From Dysidea avara (lineage: Eukaryota > Porifera > Demospongiae > Dictyoceratida > Dysideidae): a stretch of DNA of 64,000 nt. The translations under genes and the position numbers were made by a program. The DNA is taken from assembly GCF_963678975.1 (NCBI RefSeq), contig NC_089272.1, forward strand, positions 44,459,391-44,523,390, in the 5' to 3' direction. Shown here piece after piece: positions 13,201-25,200 of the stretch (positions are counted from its first letter, which is position 1; every line of letters starts with the position of its first letter). The notes under the pieces are model-generated. The model saw nothing but the letters and a program-made list of their open reading frames with translations. It had not been told where the DNA came from and ran no database searches.

Positions 13201-16200
13201 CTGTAAAGCTAATATACAAGCTGGGAAAATGCAACAATATTTACAATCCTTTGAACCCTGTACAGTAAAAAAATATATTAAAATTAATTTGCAATGTATA
13301 CAGTAGCAACACATTGTGTTAATATCACTCACTTATGTACATTATACATAGACGTGTACAGTGGCGGATACAGGGGAGCTGCAATGGTTTCCATGGAAAC
13401 CCCTTTGAAAATACCGCACGCCCAAATTAATTTATGGCTCATTGTGTGGATAATAAAATCACCACGAGTTATACATAGTGTATACTTTTTGTACTGGTGA
13501 AACTTCATACTTTTGCTTTGAAATTATCATTATGGCGTTTACAGCAGGTAGTGATATTTTTTTTGTTGTTTTGGTCTTTGACTTAGAGGTAGGCTGAAGT
13601 TGAGTGGAACCTGAAACCCCCTTTCAAAATTTCTAAATCCACCACTGCTGTTAGTGCTGTACCATGTGACCTGATTTTGGAATATCAATCTTAATGTCAC
13701 ATTTTATAGTTCATATGTAACTGGATTTGACAAATGAAAACCAGGCTTCCACACACATCCAGATTTGTGACTTCAAAGAACTATAACTCAATGTAAAAAT
13801 AAGCTATCACCTTCAAATTTTGGCCTGTTATTGCAAATGCAATTAGAGGAATTGTAGGTCAATAGCTTGCTGACTGGGTATGTTACAAGTGGTTAAAGTC
13901 GAAGAATTGGATGTGTGTTGAAGCCTAGTTTTGTCAAATCTGGTCACATATATTGGACTAGATAGGGAATTTCAAGCTATCAATCAGCTTCACAGCAATT
14001 TAAGTCAATAATCAGAATAACACAAAATAAAATAGACCAGAAACAGAATCGGTACCTTGAATTGCAACAAACATGGTGGAAATGATCCAACAAGTCTAAT
14101 GCTGTCTTGTTGGCAGTAAATTTGATTATTTCATGCTTGACATTAAGACTGATTCACCAGAATTTGGTCAATATTTCCTCTGTGATTGTAAATAATTATG
14201 TAATGTTTCCCCCTAAATTAATCAAGCAGTGAACAGAACAACTTCAACTGTGGCAGTAACACCAACTATGAAAGGAAATGGACATGGTAAGGACATATCA
14301 CATGTGACAGTACAAATAAACGTTTTTTTGCCATTAAAACTTGTGATGTAATATGTCATTAATGCAGTGTACACATGCAAATACAAACTGAGTATAGTGT
14401 ACAATACTCTATTGTAACTCTCACTACATGCAATACAGTGTATGTGCAGAATATACAGATCAATCCATACTACCCAGGCAAAGTCATTTATAATAATTAT
14501 AGCAAATAGTTTATCTCACTACCACTGCATGCATATGATGGTAACTTTTTGGTAAATTAGAATTGCTACAGTGTATATTAGGCTGTTTACATAGGCTTGC
14601 GCCAATTATGCCAGCATAATTTTGAGCATAATAGGCTAACAAAGGCATCAAGCACAATGCCAGCATAATAGGACAATTTTCAAGATTTTAGCTAGCTAAA
14701 TGTGCAATGTGCATGCCAAAACAGCAAAACATGAACACACTACACCTTAATACTGCATTTAATATCAAGACAATGTGTAATGTTATTCTGATTATTCACA
14801 GTGACACTTCGAGGAAATAAGATTGACATACTCTAATAGAGCAGTCACTTACTCTTCTGCAGTCAAGAAAGGTGATATGTGACCCGGTCTGGAGTCTTAT
14901 AGCCTTTTCAATTGCATATACTTGGCATCCTGTAACTTGACTTGTGAATGTGGTGTCACCCTGAACTGTGGTCCCCTTATATCCCTAACAAAGCACTATG
15001 GCTTGGTGAAATATGAGGAGTTATGATTAGTCAAACTTGACAACTTGGAATGGCTATAAGACCCATTTCGCAGACCGGGTCATATCTACTCTAATAAAAC
15101 AGCCAAACTCTAGAGCATAATCTTGATTTTGAAAGTATTACTTTGAGCATAATAGGCTAGATTTTTGAGCACTGTCATGATAGGCTATTTTCAAAGCATA
15201 ATTGTCTCAAGCTAACTCACAAACATTGTAGTGGAGGGTAGGGAGTGAAGACAATGGACTGGTAATAGTGATAAATAATGTTTATGAACATTCAGAGATT
15301 TCGAGATAGTTGAATTTATAAGGAACACATGTATTACACTGTTTAGACTATAATGTACGCATCAAGCTATTAGAAGTTGAATGACATGTAGTAGGCTAAC
15401 AGAAAATTATGTGTTGTTTGGTTGAAGAGATCTATTCCCAGGTGACTAGGGCTGTTATGTGATATAGTGTGTTATGTGATGGTTCTATATTATGTGGAAT
15501 TTTTCAATCCTTTTATGCGAAGTATGTAATGTTATTGATCCTCTGTGCAACTGACAAAAATGCACCTATTGTTACCATACTTATTTCAGGAAAATATTTA
15601 GGCTACAGCCTGAGAACATTATTCGGCATGACATTATTCGATTCAATTACACTGCATTCAAATATTAATTGGCACTGTAGTAACCTGTGACCAGATGGAT
15701 GAAGCCAACTTAGGAGTTTGAGAGTGGCATATTTATACTCCATTGTGCTTTACCTTACTATCCAAAAACAAACAGAGATTTAACTACTTATTCATGCTTA
15801 AAAAATAGTCGATAATTGGTTGTTTTGTTCACAACTATTAATTTTGAATAGTAAAATTTACTATTCATTTCAGCACTACACTGCAACATGGGTTTAAAAA
15901 GCAGCTCACAAAAGTAAATGTCCTAGTTATGAAACTAAAAAAATAAAACCAATGAGTGTTAGTGTACATTGTTGCACGATGTATTGTGTGTGGGAGGAGA
16001 ACCCAAATTCAAGTCACATACCCTATAATTGCTGTAGTTCTGGTTCTAACTAGTCATTGTGCCAAACTTTGTTTTTCCTTTCACATTATGTTAGAAATAG
16101 GCCTGAGTCAAATGTGCTCAAAATTTTGCCCAAAATGCTTTAAGGAAATTCCCAAAATTTTCACCTATTATGCTCATTAAGTGTTACCATTATGTTTCCT

Positions 16201-16909
16201 AGGTTAACAACATTTCTTGCAATTATCTTGAAACATTTTGATCAGTGAACGCTCTATTAGAATATTTCACTACAAAATGACTGTTCTATTAGAGAGTATT
16301 GATCTAAAGAGCTTATAATATATACAGTACATCTGAGTGCTGTATTGTAGTTTGCAGCTTCCATTGACTTTTCTATCAGAGAGTATCAATCTATTCTCAT
16401 GGAATTAAGTTCCATAGTTTGAAATATCCACCTAGTATGCTAGCATTATGCTGGCATAGCACTCCAGCCTATCATGCTTTTTATTATGCTGGCATATTTG
16501 ACACAGGGCTAGTTAGAAAGTACATATCTGTAACAAATGATGTTTTAGCTATATATAATTTTACTGTGCACTAGGTCGTAGGCATGGAAAGAAAGCAGCA
16601 ATTATCATTACAACTATTGGACTGTTGATACTATTAATCATGGCAGCTATCATTGTTTTGGTCTTGGTTAAATATCGATACAAGCTTCATTTTGGAAATT
16701 GCAGTGAGCTAAAGAGAATACAAAAATCCATTGTGTAATTATGACATTGTTGTTTTCCTGTAGAACCTAAACATCTTGCTAATCAGAATCGTCGTAATCC
16801 AGATACTGTAACAGTAATGTCTTCAAATTATGTTCCCATAAGTACCAGTAACCCTGCAGTACCACAACAAGATACTTACCCTGATTGTGATGGTGTACAT
16901 GGGGACTAA
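7288..16909 (+). CDS. Receptor gene 1: Ig + FN3 single-pass membrane protein, ITIM-like tail
   Basis: Six coding exons: 7288-7345, 9048-9380, 10890-11144, 14227-14286, 16575-16703 and 16764-16909; total 326 aa. Residues 1-19 are a signal peptide (MEIQLFIVIICLGEATITA). Residues about 20-130 form an Ig-like domain, with B-strand Cys in SISCGF, Trp in PNWHI and the F-strand DDQSSYQC. Residues 131-215 are FN3-like (ISWTS, TYRVSL, YRITVIP). A Thr-rich stalk follows, then a TM helix at about 243-267 and a 59-residue tail with SNYVPI (Y301), which fits the ITIM consensus. All introns are phase 1 with GT-AG ends. Exon 4 has a tandem AAGCAG acceptor. AATAAA signals lie at 17078-17087. Its tandem paralogue is at 22.3-28.2 kb. 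Role inferred: cell-surface recognition or adhesion; ligand unknown. The exon model is read by eye, without transcript support. Confidence 0.82.
8253..8950 (+). mobile_element. AGTAGGGACC-TIR element, copy A (in intron 1 of receptor gene 1)
   Basis: The left end carries TTTTCAACTAGAGTAGGGAC. The right end is ATGGTCCCTACTATAC, whose inverse is GTATAGTAGGGACCAT. An internal, truncated fold-back contains GTGTTATATCCCTACTGTGC and its inverse. Downstream are the landmarks AGTCCATGAAGAATGCATTG and a short CAGT microsatellite (8708-8729), also present in the copies at 34.97-36.03 and 54.42-55.54 kb. The overlapping small ORFs (8433-8654 and the minus-strand 8505-8708) recur as fragments in other copies but are not open throughout, so this is non-autonomous. 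Confidence 0.8.
11650..12125. mobile_element. CAGGGGCGGATCCAG-type MITE with 5-bp target duplication
   Basis: Left end CAATGGCGGATCCAAGATGG; the inverse of the right end is CAGGGGCGGATCCAGGACC. It is flanked by a perfect direct CTCCA (11645-11649 and 12126-12130). No coding capacity. It lies in the FN3-stalk intron of receptor gene 1. Terminal CAGGGGCG with a 5-bp duplication fits a hAT5-like class; the superfamily is inferred, not proven. Confidence 0.8.
12271..12551 (+). mobile_element. 5'-truncated non-LTR retrotransposon (LINE) 3' end with 7-bp target duplication
   Basis: The reading frame gives FFPRTIKDWNSLPVSVIES, the C-terminal signature of CR1/Jockey/L2-type reverse-transcriptase polyproteins. 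It then reaches a stop, a short 3' UTR and an A/TAAA-rich tail. The insertion is bracketed by AAGTCAT at 12264-12270 and 12552-12558, the expected product of target-primed reverse transcription. It is nested inside the CAGGGGCGG-ended element. Confidence 0.8.
13109..13131 (+). repeat. Poly-G run (23 G)
   Basis: An uninterrupted run of 23 G (13109-13131), inside an element in an intron of receptor gene 1. On the transcribed strand it could form a G-quadruplex in the pre-mRNA. It could also be partly a sequencing-length artefact. Confidence 0.9.
13359..13647. mobile_element. CAGTGGCGGAT MITE (289 bp), copy 1
   Basis: Ends are CAGTGGCGGATACAGGGG and the inverse CAGTGGTGGATTTAGAAAT. The interior, including GTTTCCATGGAAACCCCTTT and AAACTTCATACTTTTGCTTT, is the reverse complement of the element at 23417-23724, so both belong to one family. 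No clear target duplication remains here. It sits in the FN3-stalk intron of receptor gene 1. Confidence 0.8.
13713..13951. mobile_element. GTGACTGGATTTG-type fold-back MITE
   Basis: The left arm ATATGTAACTGGATTTGACA pairs with the right arm TTGTCAAATCTGGTCACATA. Both arms also carry CACACACATCC and its inverse GGATGTGTGT. It lies directly downstream of a partial left end of another family (GTGACCTGATTTTGGAATAT at 13677). Intronic in receptor gene 1. Confidence 0.75.
14592..15215. mobile_element. AGGCTTGCGCCAATTATGCC element with nested fold-back MITE
   Basis: Left end TAGGCTTGCGCCAATTATGC; the inverse of the right end reads TAGCTTGAGACAATTATGCT. The sub-terminal sequence repeats GAGCATAATAGGCT many times in both orientations. 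A separate fold-back element (14875-15086) and CTCTAATAGAG motifs are embedded. Relatives are at 31985-33477 and 52625-53072. Intronic in receptor gene 1. Confidence 0.6.
14875..15086. mobile_element. GTGACCCGGTCTG fold-back MITE, copy 1
   Basis: Left arm ATATGTGACCCGGTCTGGAG; the inverse of the right arm is ATATGACCCGGTCTGCGAAA. The arms continue through TTATAGCC(A/T)TTCCAA-like sequence. The same family is nearly intact at 32041-32281. Inserted in the AGGCTTGCGCC element. Confidence 0.8.
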
Positions 16910-19500
16910 TCCAGTTTGTGTGATAGTTTAATGTGAACCAAGATGATTAGAATACACAGTTTAATATACGTATGTGATGTTATACTTTAATATTACTGGA
17001 TATTGTCTAGTGTTACAGATAATATTGTTGTTGTATATTTATCATGTGAATTGCTGAGTTCTCTGCATCACAACTCAAATAAATAAAAGCTGTATCTTGT
17101 ATAATATCATTGTATTAAAACAAATTGTCTCATATAAAAATTTTGTGTTATACACTGTACACCCGTATGCACTCGAATCATTCAAAGTTTAGCAACGTGA
17201 TACAAACCTCCAGCTTTATGTTCTAACAGGGTCAAAAAATTATGACTGGGGTTTTCTTTTATGTTACTACGTTTGACTGTACACAGGGGCGTACCCAGGA
17301 TTTTCCAAGTGGGTTTCCAAATTACGTATTTTGGTAGTGATAATAAGTTATAGCTTTGCACTCAGGGTAAAGCCCCAGCCATCAGTGCATTATAAACATT
17401 AAAATTCTTCACACTTTGCTAGATTTATGATTTATATGTGACTGCTCTATTAGAGTATTTCAATCTTTATCAATCTGTGTCCTATATGTATTCTCCTTAA
17501 TTCACTTTTGAGGCATCAATACATAAATTCCTCTTACACTGTAGCTATACTGTCCTATCCTATTTCCATTATTTCTGTGCTAGCATTACTGCTGGAAGCC
17601 TATACAAACTAAAATTTCAGAAAGGGATCTCTGGAACCCCAGGGAGCCTCATAAATACACCTCTGGTACAAGCACCTTATGAAATCAGAATATCACAATT
17701 ATCTTTAAAATATAAGGTGTACATTGTGTGAATATACAGTGTACACTGTTCACACCACATTGATGTGCAATTGCTCTGTAACAGTTTGTAAGCCACAACT
17801 GTCAACTTTGTCAACTTTAGATGACTTAGTAACTAAACAATCGCATCTCTTTATTTGTTTGCCTAAGGGTTTCTGTTTCTCTTGTACATTTCTCAACAGG
17901 TGTATACATAAGTACAGGCATAGATCACATCACCAAAGCTTGATCACATGCACAGAAGAAGCTTGTAGAGTTTCAATTATTCTATGTATTACTGCCACTT
18001 CCTCACACAGAACATTACAGCTGCAACCAGGTTTCATAACTGTTAAAAATTTCCCATTTACTTTGTCATACATAATTATATCTGTTAGACTGTGCGTTGA
18101 TCCAGGTATATTTGCTTGTATTATAAAAATTATAATAAAGCGCATATTAAGCATACGCACTTAGAGTATGTAGCTATATCTATTTATCACCTTTCTTTTT
18201 ATTGCATGGAGTTAATGAGTGCACATAGGTACACAAGAATTATAACACACTGAGGATACATGCAATTTTAGATGAATTCACACTAATAATGGACTAATAA
18301 TAATAGTCATGAGAGTATGTTTTGTTACGAAGTTATGATTAGTGACATATTTGCATCTTGAGCTATTAGTATACACTGATTGGTCAATTTTAGTTTTATC
18401 TCTGCATCAGTAATATAATTACATATCCTGTATGTGTGTCACTTGTAGCTAATACTGTGATAATTTGAGACATTCTATAATGCATAACAGATTGAACTTA
18501 ATGACACGGTGCAATGAGATGTAAAAGTCTAGTCCTATATTTCTTGCAATATTATGTATTCCTCTTTTAGAGGTAAATAATTATGTAGCTTTGCAAGAGC
18601 CAGACTTTGTTCTTATTTTGGAGATTTTTTCTATCCTTAATTTGGGGAATTTGTTAAGAGCATTTCCTTTGTAGACAAATTCACAATCATTGGAACACAG
18701 TACTTATAGAAAAATTTGGAGCCTCATATTGAGGTTTTAACTGTGTCTACAATTGACTGGCTATCAATGATATAATTATGTAGTGATTGCATCTACAGTA
18801 TATGTTGCAAGCAATGTAAATCTAGAATCATTGACAATAATTCATTTTTGTATGAATGCTTATAACCTCAGGTATATGTTTATAGATAAGATACAGTATT
18901 ATATACAGTACATGGCTACACATGGGTTACGTAGAATTCAAGCCTTTCAACAATGATGGTGTGGTATTATTGAAGAATGGCCACGTATGTGAATAGAAAC
19001 ATTTTAAGGAGGTTACTTGGTGAGGTTTTACCATAATACTGTGTGAAGGTACAGAATTCAAACAAATACGTATAGCTAATGAATGATCAATGAAGGCTGA
19101 ATTATGTTGATTCTGATGTCTGATCCTGACATATTATTTTTGCCATAGTTCTAAGTTCACATTGCACACAGACTTACTCTCACAGTAAATTTAAGAGGCA
19201 GATAAATGTGTGCCTGATTTGAACACACATATGTTACTAACATAATACCAAGAGTTTAATATAATGTGGGAAGGCCAATAGATAACACTAACAGCTCACC
19301 ATAGCCTAGGTGGTAGCTTTAATCATTACATGCAGATTTTTTTTTGACAACAGTCACATTAACTATCTTGCACACATAAACAACTGAACTACAGTTGTCT
19401 GAAATGTGTTGAGGAGCATTCTTTAGTCTATTTACTGTAAATAGAAAAATAGGGTTGAATGCAGCTGTACTTGTGTCAATCATCATGAACCACACTAGGT
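16910..19500. other. Intergenic stretch between the two receptor genes
   Basis: No supportable gene beyond the 3' UTR of receptor gene 1. It contains the MITE at 17284-17665. A 206-nt exon-like segment (17900-18105) is bounded by TTTCTCAACAG and CCAG/GTATAT but has no recognised domain. The rest is A+T-rich non-coding sequence. Confidence 0.5.
17284..17665. mobile_element. CAGGGGCGTACCCAGG MITE with 5-bp target duplication
   Basis: Left end CAGGGGCGTACCCAGGATTT; the inverse of the right end begins CAGAGGTGTATTTATGAGGC. It is flanked by a perfect GTACA direct repeat (17279-17283 and 17666-17670). A GACTGCTCTATTAGAGTATT motif lies inside. Same broad type as 30804-31074 and 40401-40720. Confidence 0.8.
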
Positions 19501-19539
19501 GTTCCATATTAAGAAAAAATACAAACTCTCTAATAGGAT

Positions 19540-19965
19540 GCATGCGAACACAAAGCAGCCTTCTAGGCTTTTGAGTGTATCTTAAAGCTTTCTGAAGTGT
19601 TATTAAGGCTGAACAATAACCAGTAAAGTATTTTGAAATCAGTACATGATGCATGTACTTCACCTGCTGCGGGTGGCAAAAAGGCATATCTTGGGCTGAC
19701 ACAATGCTCAACAGTGAAGAACTCAATGTTGTAGCCTTAAAGACAGTAGAGTTATGCTTGGCTGGAGATAGCAGAAAATTCATTTAAACCAGAAGTTTTA
19801 TAATTACACAGAAACTTATTGGAATGGTTTGGAATCTCTCAGCAGAAATTTTTGGGCTTGATTATAACTAATCAATAGCTACTGTCACGCTGTGGAAAAT
19901 GAGGTTAGGTTAGGGTGATACTTTGGCTAGAAAAGCTCAAACCTTTATGATCCCTACTATACAGT
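19540..19965 (+). mobile_element. AGTAGGGACC-TIR element, diverged 3' portion
   Basis: The block around AAAAGGCATATCTTGGGCTG, the following AACAGTGAAGAA and TAGCCTTAAAGACAG match 8610-8690 of copy A with many substitutions. The terminal ATGATCCCTACTATAC at about 19948-19963 matches the family right end. The minus-strand ORF 19319-19783 (154 aa) overlaps it. It partly resembles the minus-strand ORF of copy A, so that ORF is transposon-derived rather than a gene. Confidence 0.6.
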
Positions 19966-20639
19966 ATGATAGTTGATAAAAGGTAGTTTGTTATTACAGT
20001 AGTTACTACATACCTTCAGTTTTAATTTCACATCATGTTTCAGTTGTCACTATTATCAAGAGTACATAATACCTAAATATATATATTATGAACTCTTGCT
20101 ATTATTATAAGCAGTTAGTTACATTTAAGTTGTCCTTCTGAAGGGCTGATACTTAGTAGCTACATATTAAGGGCTCCAAGAAGGTATGTATAATTCATGT
20201 GTATATGGGTGTATTAAAGAGAGAAATTCAGAGAATGCATGCAAGTATGTGTATAATACTGTAATGATTACAAAACCATGGTTTGCTATTATTATTATTA
20301 TATATGTGAACCCCTGATATCTATTCTATTAGTACACGTTATATAGTATTGTCAACTTGAAAAGGCATAACACAACTAACCTGTTATAATAGCCTAGAAG
20401 AAGGACATACGGTAGGCAGATTGCTTTTATAAGTACTAATTTGTTCAGATAAACTCAACATGTTAATGTATATCTCATAATTCAACAGGCCAAGTGGGGG
20501 GTGGGGGTGGGGGAAATTTTAGCAATGAAGATTAATTAACTGTGGAATCTGAAGCATACACCATAATTATGAATATTATTTATGAAGGTCTGTGCCATCA
20601 GGATATTAATTGTCATACATAATCAAGGAGCTCAGAGGT

Positions 20640-20910
20640 AGTATTTTAAATGATTTGTCATTAAATAAAAATAAAAAGATGCTCTTCTATTAGAGTGATT
20701 GACTGCTCTATAAGAGTGGTTAACTACTCTAATAGTGTATCTCAATCTTTTGGTACAAACATCATAATCGGATGGTTGCAGGTTCAAGGCAGTCATGGAT
20801 TTTTTCTTCTTTCTCAAACATACTTTCTGTAACAACTTTAAACAGTCTGTAGGACTCCTAGCTACTTGTGCTGTAAAGTCTTATTAAATAAATTAACTAA
20901 ATAAATTGTC
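20640..20910 (+). repeat. Dispersed repeat with CTCTATTAGAG motifs and a box-B-like site
   Basis: Three motif copies (20690-20745) are followed by GATGGTTGCAGGTTCAAGGC (20771-20790), which resembles a pol III B box, and by a TTATTAAATAAATTAACTAA-type tail. This layout suggests a tRNA-related SINE or LINE 3' end. No matching A box is convincing, so the class is uncertain. Confidence 0.35.
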
Positions 20911-21179
20911 CAATATAGTGGGGGTCATCCTATCTCTCTCTCATTTCTACTGCCTATACTATTTTATAGAGTTCCCAGATTATGGAATATGTTCATTCAC
21001 AATAATAATAATAATAGCTTACCTTTGCCAGACTATTATTTGTTTTTCAATACAATTGAATGTAAAGAACTAGTTACAGTACTGATAGTGGAATGGAAAA
21101 GCAAAAAATTTTGAAAAAATAAGTTCACTTTATGACAAAAACACTAAAGTTTTTGTGCAAGTTGCGTATGTGACACTAT

Positions 21180-22025
21180 GTAAAAGATTTGAGATGTGGT
21201 GCTATGTCAAGACTATTGCATATTAAGAACAAGTTTGGTAATTTTTACGATACACTATACTGCAGTAGCTGGTCAGGAAGCCAGCCATACAATGTATCCA
21301 GATTTTTATTTGCTTTAAATAGCATAAAGTTTTCAACATATTACAGGTACAATAAAGCTCTTTCAAAATGTAGTAAAATATGCTGCTTTAATTACTCTTC
21401 AGAATGTACCACGATTTCAGTATACAAGTGCAGGAACAACCCAATATTATGTTGCACATTGATGGCTTTGTACAATTGCAACCCTCTGTGCTTCCAACCT
21501 ACTCACACCTTCCTTGATCAGTTTTTGGGTCTGATCAGGCTGAAACTTTTAGTAAGTTTACTATTGAGTGTTTCGACTTCCATATACGTTAAATTTTGTA
21601 TTGCTTTTATTTGTTGGGTCCAATGTGCATGATACAATTGGTGATTTTAATGGCACCTTATCTAATATGACATGGTATGAACCAAGAGGATGCTGTACCT
21701 AGTTTAGTATTTTTATCAAAAAGTGAACATTTGTTTTGCTTAGCTGCTCCACTATGTCATTTTAAAAAGAATTTTACTTTTGATGATAATTGTAATTCTC
21801 ATCTTTTATGTCCTTGTTGTACTGTAATTGTGCTAAACTTTCTCTCACTTGTAATTATCTTTTAATTAAGCTACACTGTAAGTAATTGTTATGCATTTGG
21901 TGATTTGTCCCTCTGATTCACTTTTGTCATTACATTGTACTTAAAGTAGCTTCAGACTCTTCATAACCCACCGCTTGTATGTGTCTATCTCAGTATCTGT
22001 ATATAAAGCAATAAAAATAAAAACA
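21180..22025 (+). repeat. Unclassified repeat-like block with A-rich tail
   Basis: Holds ORFs of 147 aa (21189-21632) and 62 aa (21677-21865) that are Cys- and Leu-rich with no recognised domain. It ends in TATATAAAGCAATAAAAATA, like a LINE 3' tail. The upstream region of receptor gene 1 lacks this block, so it may be an insertion in the duplicated copy. It may also simply be non-coding. Confidence 0.25.
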
Positions 22026-22283
22026 TATCCGAACAGTGAGTTGATATAGATGTTGATATAGATATAGTGTACATGATTTAGATATAGCTGGCAGTTTTGT
22101 GATGGATATAGGGAAATGACAAAATTGCTGTTTCATATATGTATATATTATATATTAGCTGCATCTGTTTTTACGTAAGCCTTAAAATGTGTATCTTTAC
22201 ATGTATACGTACTGTACATACAGTAGCTGTGACATATGCATAATTACTATGTGTGTGTATTTTCTACTTGCTGAAGAAAAGTA

Positions 22284-25200
22284 ATGATGAAGATCCCACT
22301 TTTTACAGTGACTGCTTACTTCAGTGAAGTAGTAATAGCAGGTAATAACAAAATATTAATATGTATGGTTAGTACTGTACTTTGAATGGTGTACGGTAGT
22401 AGGCTGCACTAAAATAATTATATGCATGCGTAGTTCATGTAACTACTAAGTCATAATGTGACTTTATCACCACTCCTGTAGCATTTATTACACTATATGA
22501 AATGTATCCTCTGTAATAAAATTTATAATAAATATTATGTGACCAAATTTTGGAAAATCACCCTTATAGTCATGCTCGAAACAATTAGAATATTTGAAAC
22601 TAGCATGGTGCTGTTAATAGCAGAAAACAATTTCAAATATTTCTAATATTTTCTTGTAATTGATATCTATGGTTTATTCTACCCTTAGCTAAATGGTAGG
22701 AATATAATGCTGTGTTTCGCTAAATAGTGTATTTAATGTGTTGAATGTGCCCAAAAGGGTAAATTCAGTCATTTATAGTCTGTGATGGTTTGCCAAAATA
22801 TAACTTCTTAATTGTCAAACACTCTTTAAGTTTGGAAACAACATTATATAGCTAATAATAGAAATCACAATATAACTTTATTTGGACATACTGTAATTGT
22901 TATGATAATCAGTGTTTTTATTCTTAAGCTGTGATCATCACTAATGATCCACGAGACACTACAGTGTGTGCAAATCAGTTTGTTAACTTTTCATGTGGAT
23001 TTACTGGAGCTGATCCTAACTTGGTAGTGCCCAACTGGCGTATCATTAAGAGGATCAGAAATGGAACATCTAAAGTTTATGATGTAACTATCAGTGGAAT
23101 TGGACCGAATGGTAGTACAATGACAAATGGATTGGTGTGGATAGCTGATCCACTTAATGGAAACAATAGTGTGTTAAGAGTTGGTCCAGTGGATAAGGCT
23201 GATGACCAGACATCATATCAGTGTATTTTTCCCAGTGTACACAGTAGTATTGGAATACTGACAGTGTTAAGTGAGTTACTGTGATAGGTATATACTCAAA
23301 CTCATTATTTGGGTAGGAACAACACTAATCATTAACAGATGTGTGAACTGCATGTACGCCTGCAGCTACTGCATATCATATAGCCAGACTCTAGAGTGCA
23401 TAATACAGTATGTAGGCAGTGGCAAATCTAGAAATTTTCAGAGGGGTTTCAGGTTGAGGAAGTTTCCAATAACTGTCAGGTACTGATCCAGACTTTTTGA
23501 AACTTCAGCCTAGTTTTAAATTGAAGCCCCAAAAAAACGTAACTACCTGCTGTTGAACATCATAAATAGTGATTTCAAAGGCAAAAGTATGAAGTTTGGC
23601 CAGTAGAAAAGTCCTAATGTAATACACTATGTTAGTCACATGAATCGTAAATAAATTTGGGACGCGTGCTATTTTCAGAGGGGTTTCAGCTGAAACCATT
23701 GCAACCCCCCTGTATCTGCCACTGGTAGGTATACATCTGTACCTGTTAAATCTTATGAACTTATCTGTTATGAAATACTTGCAGGTACTGATACAACCTA
23801 CAGTATGCTCACACGTGTCTTGTGTCTTTAATCCCATGGGTAGCTAATACACTGTATAATATACATACTCCCTTGTACGCTATAGCATTGCATGTATAGC
23901 ATTGCATGCTTGCTGCCCAAATCACACCTACAGCACATGCTTTGTTATTAAGTACACAGTAAAAAAGGTGGGTGGAAATACAGGTAACTCTTTTGTAAGT
24001 AGAAGTAGCTAAAAGCTAAGTAACATAAATCTATAAAATAAGCAATGCCAATATAGTTAAGTATGTATAAATCTGACAAAGTAGTGAAATGTATATATGT
24101 GGCCGGGCCTGTGAAAATAGGGCATGTGGGCACATAAAAATTGCCTACTTTTTTCACGCTTTGTTGTATTATAACTTTGTATTCCATGACTCTGTAGCCA
24201 TGAAGTTTTCAGCATGTCTTAAACATTTAGTTAGCTTTACAATACAAGTTACAGAATGGAAATAGTCTACGTATTCCAGTGCTGAGATATGACATGTTAC
24301 GTGACGGGGTGTAATTTGACATAATATTATTCAAGAAAGGGTGGTACTTAGCCATAATTATGTGTTTACCCATGGGTGGATCCAGGGAAGGTTCAAACGG
24401 TTTCATGGAGCCCCCTTTTGGAAAAGCAACAATATACAGTAATTTGATGAGCTTTCAACTAGTTTCCTTACATTTAGTAAACTTACCAGTTAAGAATACT
24501 TATTGGAAGACTCCTGTTGTTCGTTCTGTATTTACTGCAAAATCTTGTAAGTACTACCTCATTATCTTCATTTGTAACAAGGGCCTATAAAACAATTATT
24601 ATTGTTTTGGTGCTTTATAGTTGTATTTCTGAAGCCCTAAATGGTAAGATTTAACAGTGAAACATTGCAGGGAGTGATTAGTTACCATGAAATATTGGCT
24701 AGACTGAAACTGCAATTAGCTATGTAATATAATTCAGAGTGTAACGCCTCTTTTTAAATGCCTCTTGGTACTTGGGTTTAGTGAGAAGATAGTCACCATG
24801 TATACAGATATAGTTGTGTACAGTTACAACGTTGAAGGTGAGATTGAAGGTGGTTATTTCTGTGTTATGATAACTGGCGTCATAAGTGAAATATATTCCC
24901 AATTGTGCAGTTTACACCATTTCAATTCAGTTTTGAAAACTTAAAACTGATTATGAACATGATTAGTGTTGTTGTAAAGGAACAATATGTATATGTGCAC
25001 TATTGCACTTGTGTAGGACACGCATGGCTAAACTGTGTGCTACTAGCTATACAGTTCACAAAAACAGTAGACTCCTATTGAAAATAAATATTGTAGTTGA
25101 TGAATGACACCAAGTAAAAGTCTTTAATAAGTAACACAATAGACTAGTTCATAATGACTAGTACTTTATCTCTGCAAATACGTAAAGTGAAATTTTCAGG

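Noticed and set aside
17724-18164. 146-aa plus-strand ORF as a gene
   Set aside because: No domain; it spans sequence that looks like an intron boundary. Only the inner exon-shaped part is kept, as a weak finding.
19319-19783. 154-aa minus-strand ORF as a gene
   Set aside because: Overlaps a diverged AGTAGGGACC-family repeat and partly resembles the antisense ORF of another copy; no domain.
20771-20790. tRNA gene
   Set aside because: Only a box-B-like sequence is present; no cloverleaf or A box could be fitted.
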